DNA of 64,000 nucleotides from Amoebidium appalachense (GCA_963693365.1 CAVNZM010000010.1:6448001-6512000); one strand, 5' to 3'. Shown: positions 1 to 31,094, numbered from the stretch's first letter. Notes: generated by a model not told the origin, from the sequence alone. Numbers and translations are program-made.

Positions 1-1546
1 AGAATCAGCAACTTTCTGTCCAGTAATATTTCGTAGGAAGGTGTGTGTGCAGTCGGCAAGGGAGGGGAACAGTACGATGAAAGAGAATGAAGAAGGGCGG
101 CAGGCACATGGTTCGAGTGTAAAATGTATGGGGAGTGTAGAAGCAGTGAACGGGAAGGATTATAACAGCTGCAAGGCCAAAATAAGCCTCGCCCAGCGAA
201 AGAAAACAACCGATCTCTCCTTCACTATCACGAGCGCCGCTATTGTTACACCGGCCAAACTAAGCGTAATTTTTTATGGAAGCAAACCATACCTTGAAAA
301 GACACAAAACGAAAAACGTGCACCTTTAAGCAAATTAAAACGCTTGGTGCTACGAGGAAAGAATCTCACACCAACAAAGTTTTGGTAACATCAAGGCATC
401 AACTGTCATTAGCGTATAAGGACAAAAAGAACCCCGAAAGCTTACCATGGGCCACGTGAAGGGTGATGGAGCTCCCTGCATCAGTCATTTTGCGTTTGTC
501 TTGCACACGAGAAACGTGTGTAAACGAGCTTCGGCTACTAAACTTGGATCTTCGGCCAAAATTGTAGCACAACCAACAATTGCCAGCGTGTACGGCACAC
601 TTTCAGTACAGCCGTTAAGCTTGATCTCCAGGACTCACCGAGAACTCGCTGCCTTTTAAAAAAAAACCAAAAATATTGCGGCCGCAAGAGACCGACGGTA
701 CATATAATAAACCGAGAGATGCCGTTCCGTTAGAAGGCTTAGTAGCATGCTGCACCTAGCCCCCTGCGTCTCTCAGTTGCCGATCACGGTTGCCCTTGCT
801 GCTTTGCAAATTGCTGCGCTCGGACTCGGAGCCACTGGAGTTAGCAGCTCTAGGGGGTCTTGATCACCTGCCATAAAAAGTTATTTATACACCCTAGACT
901 GTGTGACTCCCCCCCCTCTCTTCCCCTGCTTTCCCCCCCCCCTCCCACCCCCTCCTCCCCCGGATGTCCGTCGAAGCTACGTAGACATAGTACACCAAAG
1001 AGCAAGATGAAAAAAAAACACATGGTACCCATTTGTTTTCTTCATAGAAACATATAGAAACGCTTTGCGTTTAAGCATGAATATTTATGTGCGGAGTTGC
1101 AGGTTCCCTGCCCTCGGGGAACAGGAACCGGCCCCTCTCTGCTGCTGGAACACAGGTGGCCAAAAGTGAAGGTCTGATTTATTTTATAACCTAATTAGTG
1201 AGCTCACATTTGCTGCAATCAGACCAACTTGCGCCACGGACCTGTAAGCCTCCCAAAGTTTGGTCCTCGCAGAGTCTTTTCATTTCAATATCATTTGGTC
1301 GTCCGTGACGATTCTCCTTAGGTGAGCTAATTCTACTTAGGTGTGCCGTTCCAAATCTCGGCAACAAGCTATGCACGAATATTCTTGAATGCAAGATAAG
1401 AAGTAATGGTGGCGCAGAGCCCGTGCATGTATACAAAGTACCAACTGTACATGTTCTTTGACAACTAAAGATTGTGCACGAGACAAGGGTTTGCAAAAGA
1501 GCACAGATACAACTCCTTCACGAGTGCTCACTAAGAGCAAGGCTGC
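1..1546. other. No recognisable gene; edge region
   Basis: I find no exon with recognisable homology here. The short open frames (for example 41-388 and 447-659 on the plus strand) have no family motif and no supporting splice sites. The stretch includes a C-rich tract near 909-960 and ordinary mixed sequence up to the 3' end of the minus-strand cupin gene. It could hold untranslated regions or an unrecognised exon. Confidence 0.5.
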
Positions 1547-2086
1547 TCACTTGGGCTCTCCCTCCCAATAGTCCACATTCTCCTTGATGTAGTCACATCT
1601 CTCAATACGCCTTCCATCCTGGGTCTTATGCACCACCATATACTTGTTCGAGTCAGGGTATTCCAAATACTCCGGCCACTCCTTGGTGCTAATGGAGATG
1701 TACTTGATAGGTGCATCAGACGTGTTGAGAATTTGGTGGGGATATTCGGGGCCAGCAGGAATGAAGATAACATCACCACTTTTAATGGGTACGTTTTCAC
1801 CGGCTACCCTTAATGTTCCACTGCCTTCCAGCACAATAAACATCTCCTCCTGTGCATAGTGGGTGTGGTAGGGGCAGTTTCGTTTTCCTGCGGGGACAAT
1901 GTCTATGCTTGCGCCGAGTTTCTTGGCTGCTGTTGTACCCGACAGCCAGGCATTTTGGCTGGAATAAAGATCACTCCCCTCTGCATCCGCGTGCTCGTAC
2001 TCTACTTCGTTGATGTTACGAATCAGCTTCCGACGAAGCTCCTCCACCTTGCTGTTTGACTCAGTCATGGTGCTTGAATGCAGCAA
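1547..2086 (-). CDS. Small single-domain cupin protein, intronless
   Basis: This is an uninterrupted frame of 179 residues, unlike every other protein gene in the window. It carries a Cupin_2 beta-barrel. Motif 1 is around residues 72-92 (HTHYAQEEMFIVLEGSG), with the two metal-ligand histidines and the glutamate. The second half is GDVIFIPAGPEYPHQILN, with the last ligand histidine, so the usual 3-His/1-Glu metal site looks complete. The tail (EWPEYLEYPDSNKY and an acidic WEGEPK end) is typical of small stand-alone cupins of bacterial type. A second methionine at residue 7 (MTESNSK) could be the real start. Substrate and reaction cannot be read from sequence: cupins include dioxygenases, isomerases and storage proteins. 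No signal peptide or membrane segment is visible, so a cytosolic location is inferred. Lack of introns and the bacterial look raise the possibility of horizontal transfer. Confidence 0.85.
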   Translation of the reverse strand: MLHSSTMTESNSKVEELRRKLIRNINEVEYEHADAEGSDLYSSQNAWLSGTTAAKKLGASIDIVPAGKRNCPYHTHYAQEEMFIVLEGSGTLRVAGENVPIKSGDVIFIPAGPEYPHQILNTSDAPIKYISISTKEWPEYLEYPDSNKYMVVHKTQDGRRIERCDYIKENVDYWEGEPK

Positions 2087-2589
2087 CTGGTACCCAAACT
2101 GCAGCCACTTGAGTTAGACGTGTGGCCTTGATGGGTTGATGAGCGGAATAAGTCAGAACAGAAGCACAAAGAAAAAAGCATCAATAAAATAGCAGTCTTT
2201 GCCTAGAACTTGGGCTTAACACACAAACACACAGGCAGACCAAAACAGACTCAGTTTTACACACACCCTTTTTCACTACAGAGCTCTCCCTTGCAAACAC
2301 TCCCTTGCTTCCTTCTTCTGTGCAGCTCTCGCCTGTTCCCCACCAACGCTCAAGACTTCGAAGGCACAAAAAAATTGTGTAAGACACAGAAAGCATGGCC
2401 GTGAGCATCAGCACATAAACCAGAATACGTGTGCACACGCCCACTGACACAGACATACCGGACTTGCACGCACAGCAGCAAGCGGACGTGCACGGATGGG
2501 AGAAGTGATGAAGTACGAAGAAAGGACAAGGGAAGGGGGGGAGTAAGAAAAGGGGAGAAGGAACTAGGAAGGGAGGGGGAATGGGGGGG

Positions 2590-3047
2590 AATGGAGGCGA
2601 GTAAGTGAGAGAGAGAGAGGGGTGGGGGGGAGGGGGGGAGGGGGAGGAAGAAGAGGGGGGCGAGAGAGGAGCGGGGATGAGAGAGAGCAAGGGGAGGACC
2701 GAGAGAAAGAGAGAGAGAGAAAGAGAGGGGGGGGGGGGGGGGGGGGGGGGAGAGAGAGAGTTTGTGTGTGTGTGAAGTGTGTGCGTGTGTGTGTTTGGGG
2801 GGCGGGAGGGGAGGGGGGAGGAGAGGGGGGCGGCAAGGAAGAGAGTGGGGAGCCTCAAAGGTGTGTGTGTGTGTGTGAGGGAGAGATAGCAAGAGAGAGA
2901 GAGGCCCTGGGAGGGGAGAAGGGAGGGGGAGAGAGAGAGAGGGAGAGACGAGACAGAGGGTGTGTGTACAGTGTGTGAGAGCAAAGACTGAGAGAGGGAG
3001 AGAGGGAGCCTCAAGGGGAGGGGGGAGGGGGGGGAAGGGGGGGGGGG

Positions 3048-3144
<97 letters not shown>

Positions 3145-3160
3145 TGTATGTGTTTGAGCG
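2590..3160. repeat. Compound purine/GT microsatellite
   Basis: The plus strand is G runs and (GA)n merging into (GT)n. The cleanest part is about 3038-3141: a G run, then about 27 GA units, then about 16 GT units. The opposite strand gives long Ser/Leu/Pro/His-rich frames (for example 2181-3284 minus) that are low-complexity artefacts, not genes. Confidence 0.9.
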
Positions 3161-5059
3161 AATCGGAAGAGGAGGCGGGGGAGGAGAAGGGGAGGGCCAG
3201 GGTGGGGCAATTTGATCTAACTTGCCTTTTGAGTTGTTTTCCTGAATATCCGTGATGCGTGTATTGGACTGTAGACACGGACAATATTCCAAGCTGAACT
3301 CCCGTGACCGCGAGGCGTAATCCCGAGGCTACAACGTTGAAACACCGGTACCGGTTGCTGGTTTTTTCTTTTGTTTCATTGTTTCACTCTTCATGTTTGC
3401 CAAATCTTTTGTTTCTTCGACATCTACAAAATTGCTGGAAAAGGCAAGTGGCTCACTGGCGCACATACGCAGTCCACACTGGTTGGTGATCCCTTTTTTT
3501 ATCCTGTACAATCCGTGTACAATCCGTGAGTCTCTAAGAGGTGATTGGAAAATACAGTTTGTTTTGATTTTTAATTGCTTGCTTATCATGTATTGCTTTT
3601 GGCCTTTTTGCCACAATTGCCACAATAGAGCAGAGCGCCGCTGTGGCGGCTGGGCGCGGCCGGGCCGAGTGGTTTGGTTTGAGCTTCGCTGAGACTTGTA
3701 ACAAGGGGAGTTGTTTACGTATATATTATATATAGTGTATATATGTAGACACAAGCTGAGACAGAGAAAAATCCAAGCTGAGATGCCATTAAACTAAATA
3801 CAGTAAATACACGACTGCACACTCGCAGCGCTAGTCCTGTATACAGTCGCCCACGGACCCATGTTACCACAGAGGCCAGTGGGACCATCCTAATCGCACG
3901 AAGAGCCGGGTGTTCGTTTGTCACACCTATGTCACAAGTTTCTTTCTTTATTCAACTAAGCGATTACAAAAGCACTTTGGTCACATATAAATGCGCGGTA
4001 TAGCTTCCACATGGTGACTCTTTTCTTTACGCCACGTGTCCTACATCCTGTGTGCACCTTATTTTTGCGCCCAGCAGCCAGGGAAGTTCACTGGGCAGGG
4101 TTTCGCACCTTTGTCACTAGGCCGAAAAGAGGTATGTTCGCGTTGTTCGAAAGAAGCACAAAGAATCTTCCCCTCTCCCTCGTTCCTTTCTCCTGACTCT
4201 GCTACTTCCTGATCACTATGCTTGTAAGGAAGTGCACGGATCGTAGTATATAGAATCGTCGACGTGTTTCATACATGCGCACATGTGTGTATGCGCGTGT
4301 GTGCGCGCCTGCGTACCTGCCTTGTATATGTGTGGATGGATTAGAGGTAGAAAGAGGGCAAGTTGACGGTATATACACAACAATCTGCTCTGGTTTCCTT
4401 TTCTTTTTTTTTTTTTCTCTCTTTTTTTGGGGGGGTGGGAACTTCCGTTCTGTCAGTAATATGTGCCGGCACCTGCAAGATCCTACACCCTTACGCTATT
4501 TTGCGCGTATACCTGGACCGTCGTGGGATAGTTGCTCATTCCAAGCACAACCAAATGAAATGCCTTGCGTGTGTGCAGTGGCTGTGTGTTGGTGCATATG
4601 TGAATGTGTGCCTTTGACTCGCAAGTGCACACAGCCTCTTTCCACGTGTTTTTGGGCCACAGAATCATATATCTGTGCATGTAAGCTCAGGAACATGCAG
4701 ACATAAATTCACGAGTGCATTCAAGTGTGTGATTACACAAGTGCATTATATATGTGCATATACAACCCGTGCACGTCTACACAGAGACACACACATCTAG
4801 CAAAAAATGAAATCAAGTTGAAGGTTTACCCACCCATTCGGTCTGCGGAGCTATTGAATTTGTGAGCACGTTGTAGCTTCAGTCCCCATCGCATGGTGAG
4901 CACGCCATTACGCTCTCTGGTCACACTATACACGACCACAAACAAAACGGGAAATTCATTGGTATCTATAGTTCCTACACTAGAAAGGCCCCCTTCGCTA
5001 CTGTTCTGCATGTTACAGTTGTTTTGACTACACACATTTTCTCAGGGGGAGCGGCTGAG

Positions 5060-5716
<657 letters not shown>

Positions 5717-6383
5717 CAAAGTCGGAACCGAGGACTGCGATAAGTTGGTAGAAAAATAGAAAGATGGTAGTTCTATGTTCTGCCACAACCTATGTCATTT
5801 TACGTGGATCATAGTATGGATTATGTGCAGTGTAGGTGGCACAAAACCTCACATGAGAAAGTCTGTATGGCCAAGATAGTCAAAGCGAAAAACTTAAGAT
5901 GCCTGTCCAGTGTATGATATATATGTATATGTTATGCAAAAACTTACAGCTGGTGTTTCTACAGGCAATCTGCATAGCGGATGACTATGCAAACCAACAC
6001 TGGAACCATAGTCTTTATGTAGGAAACAGCCCCCCCCCCCCCCCTTTTATACTCCCCCTCCCCCCTCCCTCCCTCCCTCCCCCCCCCCTGATTCATACTC
6101 TTGTGTACTTTGCGCTCGGCATTTTTTTTATTCCGTCATGAATTTGTGCTTTATACACTGTAATCCTATTCCCCCCCCCCCCCCCCCCCCCCCTTCCTCC
6201 CCCCCCCCCCCCCTCCTCCTTCCCCCGAACGAGCCCTCCCTTCTGCAAATGTTGTACACTCTGTCCTTCCGTTTTGCATTTTTTGTGCTTTTCGTTGGGT
6301 AAATGTCCTTCGCGTTGTGTTTCAATGCCCCCATCATAGTGCCTCTCCCTTCGACAAGTTATAAATTCGTATCTTAATTGATG

Positions 6384-6384
<1 letters not shown>

Positions 6385-6418
<34 letters not shown>

Positions 6419-6495
6419 TGCGTGTGTGTGTGTGTGTGTGTGTGTTGTGTGTGTGTGTGTGTATGTTGGTGTGTGTGTGTGTGTGTGTGTGTGTG
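6385..6495. repeat. Interrupted (TG)n microsatellite
   Basis: TG dinucleotides run through about 110 bp with a few single-base interruptions. No coding signal overlaps it. Confidence 0.9.
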
Positions 6496-7102
6496 CATAT
6501 CGGTGGAGGAGAGGGATTATTTTGTTTTCTTGGAGGGAGAGGAATGCAGTACCTGAGAGATGCTAGTTAGGTAGAACGACCAGAATTACCCTGTATCACC
6601 GTGACAGTCAGTGAGACTATGTGTCAGTAGGTCAACCCAACTGCTGCAACCGACTTTTCAATCTGTTATTTCGGTCTTTCCTGATGATGAGAATATCCTT
6701 TGACGTCTTGGCCTCTTGGTACAATTTTCATTACTCTTGACACTTCCTCGAGTTCTCAGCCTCATTCCTTTCCCTTGAGCCTTATCCTCCCCTCCCCCCC
6801 CCCCCCCCTCCCCCCCCCCCCCAAAAAAAAAAGAAAGAAAGAAACAAATAAATTGAAATTAAATAAAAGTAAAATAAAACAATAATAAATAAATAATAAA
6901 AAATGAGTATAGAATAACCTAATTTGGAGTAAAATAAAAAGAAAAATTACTGTTTTTTACATCTTCTCTGCACATACACCCCCAGCTAATGCTCCACCCT
7001 CCCAGCCACACGATAAGTTACTCGAAGTGAGGGCCCCACGTGACCCTGCAGGCCCCTTGGCTCGCATGCTCATCACTGCCCCCCATGGAGTATGCCCCTG
7101 CC

Positions 7103-7280
<178 letters not shown>

Positions 7281-7677
7281 TCCCCCACTACACAAACACA
7301 GTCAAGACAAGACACGACAAACGAAGAAGGAAAAGGGCCTTTCGTGACCATTCTTCTTCTAAATGCACATTAATTGTGAACATGTTCGTCACCGGTGTCA
7401 TAAGAGGCTTACATGCCACTTTGGTAGAAACACGACAAGAACACATGCGTGGGTGCAGTTCACACACATGTATGCACCACCATATGTACCATTATTAGTG
7501 GCCTCATCACATTATAATTTTGCAATGATTGTCATGGCTGACAGTCTATTTATGTCGCCCATAATCTCCCCGTATCAGCTTTAGTCCTTCAACATTTTCC
7601 TTGTTATTGAAATTTTAGCTGAAATCATCCGTCATGCACGGGTTCACGTACTTACTAATATATGTGGTGGTTCTCAG

Positions 7678-8166
7678 GTTTACCTTTTAAGAGACGGCCA
7701 TCCTGTGCACAAATCCGAGCATTTTGTCAGCTACCTGGCCCAGTGTTTTGCCACACACATTGGCGCTGTCAGGTATTTTGCCTGTCAACTGCAGCAAACG
7801 TTTGGGTGTCTGTGTGTTTGCAGGTGTTGTCTAAAGAGTATCACCATGTGAATGATTGGGTCCCCCACAGTTGTGTTCTGTGGAAGCGGATGGAAAACAA
7901 AAGAGTAGCATGATGTGCGTGTGTGTGTGTTGGGGGGGGGGGGGGGGGGGGAGGGAAGGAATTTATGGGACTGCATTTTTTTGTTTGTCGGGGTATGCTG
8001 TCAGCCATCGTAACTGCTAGCGCTCTTGATAACACCTGTGCCTTTTGTGTGATGGTACATTAGCTGTGTTGATGGTTGCCTAACGATGATTAATCCACAG
8101 TTTGACTTGGTCCGATTATGAAAGACGACGATCACGTGCTGAGAGGTAATATATTCCTTTACTCAG

Positions 8167-8211
<45 letters not shown>

Positions 8212-8400
8212 ACACACAAACACCCTTCCCTCCCCCCCCCCCCCCCCCCCCCCCGCAAAAAAAAATAAATAAATAAATAAATAAAAATAATTCTTTAAAA
8301 AGGGCGTTTTCTCATAAAGTCACCTCGTTTTTTTGTCGGGTAAATGATTCAGAGGAATTACCCATGTCAAGGCTTGTGTACGTGCATGTGTGTGTGGGGC

Positions 8401-8467
<67 letters not shown>

Positions 8468-8742
8468 AGACATGGATATGGGTTGGGAGGGGGGGGGGAG
8501 GGGGGGACAGGAATATGGGTGGGGGAGTCTTTTACCTCCCATAGGCTAGGGAACAACACTGTAATGCATCACCAAGGTTTCATCCCAGTATTGGGCATTC
8601 AGTCAACACCCCTGCACTTCATCATCACTTATGCTCTCCTGAAAAACAAACACTGCCTCCCCACCCCCTCTTGCCTCATTCCTCTGAAGAAATTCGCTCA
8701 GTCGTCTTGTACTCCCACTTCACTCCTCCGACCCTCCCTCCC

Positions 8743-8837
<95 letters not shown>

Positions 8838-9922
8838 ATGTACACACCACCACCACCAACATCACCAACCCACCCCAGCCCACCGGCTAACCTAACCCCA
8901 CATCCTTCTTAACAATCCCTTGCTGATTACAGGAACCCCAACCCCCAACTGCGAGACCCCAACTTCCTACACGTTGACGAACTAAACACCAATCCGTGGT
9001 TCCAAGTGCTCAAGAGACACGCCACACTGTTTGGCCAAGACGCATTCCATGGTGAGTGCACGTGGTTTCTGGGGGGAGTGGGATTGATTGTGAAAGACGG
9101 GGGAATGGGGGGGTTGGGTAGGTGGATGTTTGTCTTGTTTTTCTTTCTTCTTTTTTTCTTTTTTCTTTTTTTCTTTCTTTCTTTCTTTTTTTTTGGGGGG
9201 GGGGTGGGTGGGGGAAGGGGGGGGGGGGGGGGGGGGGTTGAATGAATGAAATTAATATGGTAGGGGTGAACAAGGAGACGTAGGTAAAGGCCAGGGTAGA
9301 TGCATGGACGGGTTTTATGCTCATACGATTGTGTGTGTATGTAAATAGAGGAAGTGGGAAAATAAAATAGATAGGTGCATGGTGCTGGGAATGGCAACAC
9401 ACGCCGTTGGTCTATAGGGCTATTGTATATGTTGTTAGTTCTTCTTTTTGGTGGGGGAGGTGCTGTTTGGGAAAGGAATCGGGGGGGCTCCAGAATGCGC
9501 GAGGCGGCCGGAGGAAGGGGCGGCGGGAGGGGAGGGGGGCAGGGGATGTGTGCCACTAACAGAGAATTATTAAATTCTCGTACCTTTCACTTTCACACAC
9601 TTCTTTTTCTCCCCTTCTTGCTGCTCCTCCACCCCCGCCTCCGCCTCCCCCGCTCCCCCCTCCCACCCCCTCCCCCCTTCCCATCCCTCCCCCTATTAAC
9701 TTTCACCTTTTCTCCCCCACCTTTCCCTTTCAAATCCCACTTTAGTGGACCTGCATGGGCGGCAAGACCACGACTACACGATAGGCAACGACCCGAGTGA
9801 CTGCGACATTGGGCTGGGTGCCCTGCAGACCACACTGGGCCCCCACCGTGCGCAGCAGCTGAGATCACTGCTTGCACACCACCTGCGCGAGGCTCTAAGC
9901 GGTACAGGTATGCCTCCGATAT

Positions 9923-9975
<53 letters not shown>

Positions 9976-10163
9976 AAACCCATGCTTTTGTGGAGGCATA
10001 GGCACCCCCCTGATGATGGGCACTGTTCAAGTGCCTTCTGCCTGCACGCTTAAATGGTATAATTTTGGATTTCCCACTTTTGTGACGTTTGTTGTTGCTC
10101 TTTGTTGTCTCCTCCATATTTCCAACCCTAAAACGCATACATCCCCCTCCCCCCCCCCCCCTT

Positions 10164-10195
<32 letters not shown>

Positions 10196-10751
10196 CCACC
10201 ACCGCCGCCACCACCACCACCACCACCCCCTCTTTCCCTTTTTCTCCCAAATCGCTAAGATCATAGTACGTAATCCTTGATAATCATAATGTCGGCCATG
10301 AGGGATGAGAATGGGGAGAAAAAATATAGCGATAACTCTGCGATCCATGCATGTTTCTTACTTGCCTACCCTATGTGCTACCTGTGTGTTTCTGATGCAG
10401 ATTATCGTTACCAATCTGGGTCCACGAATCTGCTCCACGGTGAATCCGTGTGCTCACACTTCTACTGTTTGCACAGAGTACACAGTGAATGAAAATCCAC
10501 GATTAGCTGGTCACACGGGTCTTGAGGATCGGCTCACTATGGCCCAGCAAGGGGTACTGCTCGGCATGACATCTGTCCAATTAGAATTGACGAGCCGTCT
10601 TCGTCATTGGTTGGCCACCGATCACGACGCAAGGTGTGCGTTTGCACATGCACTGGGTTTGGCTGCACGTGCGTTCTTCAGGGAGGAGGAAACGGTAACG
10701 TTATCACACACTGCTTTTCGGACTAGGACTCCACATATCGTATCTCTTTAG
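7678..10751 (+). CDS. N-formylglutamate amidohydrolase-superfamily-like protein, 3' portion of gene
   Basis: Exons by phase: 7678-7847 (tentative), 8933-9051, 9746-9907 (or ending at 9901), 10401-10439, 10477-10751 with TAG stop. The join 8933/9746 gives DPNFLHVDELNTNPWFQVLK, then VDLHGRQDHDYTIGNDPSDC. The VDLHG-D-(D)IG pattern and the terminal TMAQQGVLLGMTSVQLELTSR resemble the metal-binding core and the closing QLEL strand of N-formylglutamate amidohydrolase-like zinc hydrolases, which deacylate or deformylate amino-acid amides. Family assignment rests on these motifs by eye. The exon at 7678 (VYLLRDGHPVHKSEHFVSYL) is open, has AG and GT borders and the right exit phase, but I do not recognise it. 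An internal 51-nt in-frame intron (7772-7822) is possible there. The start codon and 5' exons are not identified. Confidence 0.55.
8167..8290. repeat. C run, (CA)n, C run, then (AAAT)n
   Basis: This is a poly-C (8167-8197) to CA microsatellite, a second poly-C (8232-8254), and an A-rich AAAT tetranucleotide array to about 8290, inside an intron of the amidohydrolase-like gene. Confidence 0.9.
8402..8465. repeat. T34-G30 homopolymer junction
   Basis: A pure T run of about 34 nt passes directly into a G run of about 30 nt. It is one of the clearest oriented TnGn junctions of the window. Confidence 0.95.
8740..8835. repeat. C20-(CA)38 microsatellite
   Basis: A poly-C run passes directly into pure (CA)n, ending just before the splice acceptor region of the exon at 8933. 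Confidence 0.93.
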
Positions 10752-11504
10752 TGTTCCCTGTATTATGGAATCGACCCCCCCCCCCTCCCCCCCCCCCCCC
10801 CCCCCCGCACACACACAAACCCTTCCCCTCCCACCTTCTCTTCCTCCAACCCTCCGTCCCCCCCCCCCCCCCCCCCCCCCTCTCTCTCCCCCCCTTCCCC
10901 CCTCTCCCCTCCTTCAACGATTTTCCCCTCCCCTCAGTGGCATTTCTCCATCTTCTTTAAAAAGCATGTTTGATATTTGGGAACATGTATGTTTCAACAC
11001 ATTGAGCCCTGTTCTTGGCTGCTAACTTAAACTTGATGATAGTTGCTGGCTAGGACAGGCCTCTACGTATACCTGGTCCATTGATGTCCAGGATGGCATA
11101 TGGGTGGATTTTCTCCCCTCGTCATGTTGCTCTTCCAAGTTGCGCTTACATATGCATAGATGCCTGATAAAAGTTATCAAACACACCTCTGCATTACACT
11201 GCAACTTTAATTTGTTGAATATAGAGGAATAAGTCTCAACCGAATGACAGGGTCGGTGAAGGTGCATTTATGCTCTAAGTTTCTGGCCATCTTTGATCTA
11301 GAATTTTTCATCGAGAACCCAACTAGTAGTAGTCTTAGTGTGCCTCACCTCTGGTGCAGTCGTGAAAACAGACGAATACTCAGGATAAGCACGGGTGATA
11401 TCGCATGGTGTCGTGTGCACCTTTTTGTTGAAGCTTTGTTACTTTTGCTTCATATCTGTTTTGGTTATAAATTTCTTGAGGGCCTTTAGTTTTTGTTTTT
11501 TTTT

Positions 11505-11544
<40 letters not shown>
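11505..11544. repeat. Poly(A) tract of about 34 nt
   Basis: Long A homopolymers are rare here compared with G/C runs. This one follows T-rich sequence and unique DNA with no coding signal. It could be the tail of a retroposed transcript, but I see no target duplication. Confidence 0.8.
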
Positions 11545-11546
<2 letters not shown>

Positions 11547-11733
11547 GCGTTCCGACACGAGGCTCGTGACATGATGTACAATAACAGCCTTATATATTGT
11601 ACATGATTGCTATTAACTTAGTATTTATTATTGTACCGTACACGAGCCCGTGTATTTGAAATACAACAGGCACGGTGCTCAACTTGAAGGTCGACGTATA
11701 CATGTTTCATCCACACAGTGTCACACGACCACC

Positions 11734-11736
<3 letters not shown>

Positions 11737-11782
<46 letters not shown>

Positions 11783-11831
11783 ACACACACACACACACAC
11801 ACACACCCACATTCACTCACTCACACACGTG

Positions 11832-11864
<33 letters not shown>

Positions 11865-11925
11865 CAGACATACACACACACACACAGACACACACACACA
11901 GTCATTCACACTCATACGCACACGC
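11737..11925. repeat. (CA)n array with interruptions
   Basis: CA repeats are broken by short variants (CAGACACA, CACGTGACAC, TCACTCAC). Non-coding. Confidence 0.9.
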
Positions 11926-12053
11926 ACGCACATACGGAAACACGGACGTTGACTTATGTATTTCTAGTTGGTTTACAAGGTCTATATTTTGGGAAATTGA
12001 ATGGGAACACTCCCTCGACTTTTTGTAGTCCCCCCCCCCCCCCCCCCTCCCGG

Positions 12054-12085
<32 letters not shown>

Positions 12086-13863
12086 AACCAAAAAAAAAAA
12101 AAAAAAACCAGCGGGAGCTCGAGATCGGCATGCACCGGCAGGAGACTCACCCATTATTAGCTACATAGACCGAACCACTCATCCACCTCTCCTCGGCCTT
12201 TCAGCTCGCCATCAAAGTTTTGTTGCTACAGGCTCGATGAGCTAGTTGGTTGGGCTCCATTCAACAGGAATTTGGAATATATAAGAACGGTAAAATACCT
12301 TCAGCAGAGCCGGGTAATTTAGTACCTTTAGAACTTAACAGAGAATAAAACAATAAAAACAATGAAAAAAAAAGGCGCCAGAACATGCAGCTATATGGTT
12401 CCGTGATGTGTACCCAAGGGAAGTCGTGTGCACAAATTTGGGGGTGACCACGAGCCTTTCGTTTTGATATCAACCCGATTGGACAAAAGAGCAGCTACAA
12501 ATATGCGGCTTTGCCCGCCTTCACACACGATTGGTGCGGAACGCACCCTACTCATACTTTTGGAATCTACTGATGATAATTGCCAGGTTTGCCAAGCAAC
12601 CAAGCAGGTCAACGTAGTACACATAGTGAAATAAAAGAATTTCTTAGGCTTAGGAAACTAAAGCTTCCTCATTCAGTTTCCCTCTTTTACATAATGACTA
12701 TATCGATATAACAAATCAATAAATTGCTTCGAGACGTAACGACACTGGTGAGTGAGCCGGAGGTGTGCGTGCGTTGTGAACTGGTGCGTGATCCGGTATG
12801 TACTCAGCCAGGCAACGCGTCCGCTCACAAAACGAAGGGAGAACGAAAGGCCGGCAAGCTTCGCTTCTTTCAGCTCTGGTGTACATAACATAGTGTAATG
12901 ATAGTTTTCATGGCAGGTATACTTACTAAAAGGGAACACTCACCGTCACACATAAGTGCGCTAGAGATTTCAGCTTGACATCACAGCCCCCTCGGCGTTA
13001 ATCGTTTGAATCGTAACATGCACCTAGATCTGCTTATGATCTTTGTCGAGACGAAGCAAGGTAGAGAAAACGCGTGCGTATAGCGATTTCGGGGTTTTAA
13101 GCTTTTCTTTGTTCTATTGTTTAACTTTAAACCCAGAATCTGGAAATGGCAGATGTTTAGCCAGTTGAGTGGCGTGTTGACCATTTAGCACCCTTCAATC
13201 TAATTCCCAGAGGATGAGAAAACCGCTGTCAAGTGAGGTTTACCATACATATGGCTAGGGCAAGAGTTTGAAGGATGCTTTCAAATTTCCTGCTCAGGTA
13301 TCCGTAAGTTAAAATTGTTCTAGTCAAGAACTGAGTAGTGGAGACTATATAGATCTCTCGGCACCCGCGCCATGTTGCCTCAGTCAGAAGACAGCATCGC
13401 TCCCAGAAAGACATCAGCTGGGGTCACCGGGAACCAAAGCCATCGTTGAAGGTAACAAGGAGTTTTCTGTCGTAAATCGTCTGTATACTTGTTGATGGAA
13501 GTCTTGGACTTGTGTACTTAATTCGTAAAGCCCATATTCTTTTGCTTCATACCCACCTTGACGTTGTGGACCACAGCAATTTACAGTCAATGTCAGACTC
13601 TAGAAAACGTGTTATCGCGTGGCCTAGTGTACTGCATGTTTGGTAGATTCATAGAATACCTAGCCCTTGGGGGAGGTCTTTACAGCTTTCTGATAATAAA
13701 TATGTCACCTAGCTGGACCGATCTCTGACGATCCTTTGTTTCTCGCCAAAATGTGACACTTACCTATACATCAGAGGAAAGGGTCGAAGGCAAGGTTGAG
13801 GTGATATGTGAGCTCATGACCTGCTAGTTCATGCGACTCATACACTTCAACTCTTAGGATACC

Positions 13864-31094
<17,231 letters not shown>

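Larger units (their letters stand above)
10752..13863. other. Intergenic between amidohydrolase-like and RasGEF genes
   Basis: It contains C runs (10777-10806 and 10857-10900), a 34-nt poly(A) tract at about 11511-11544, a mixed (CA)n array (11737-11925), a poly-C/poly-A junction (12030-12107), and then about 1.7 kb of unremarkable unique sequence (12110-13850) without a recognisable exon. An undetected 5' exon or the promoter of the RasGEF gene should lie in the distal part. Confidence 0.5.

Noticed and set aside
2181-3284. 367-codon minus-strand open frame
   Set aside because: It is the translation of GA/GT/G tracts into Ser-Leu-Pro-His repeats, with no domain and no splice logic.
9593-10348. 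251-codon minus-strand frame
   Set aside because: Its glycine and tryptophan runs come from C runs and (CCA)n on the plus strand, and it overlaps plus-strand exons of the amidohydrolase-like gene.
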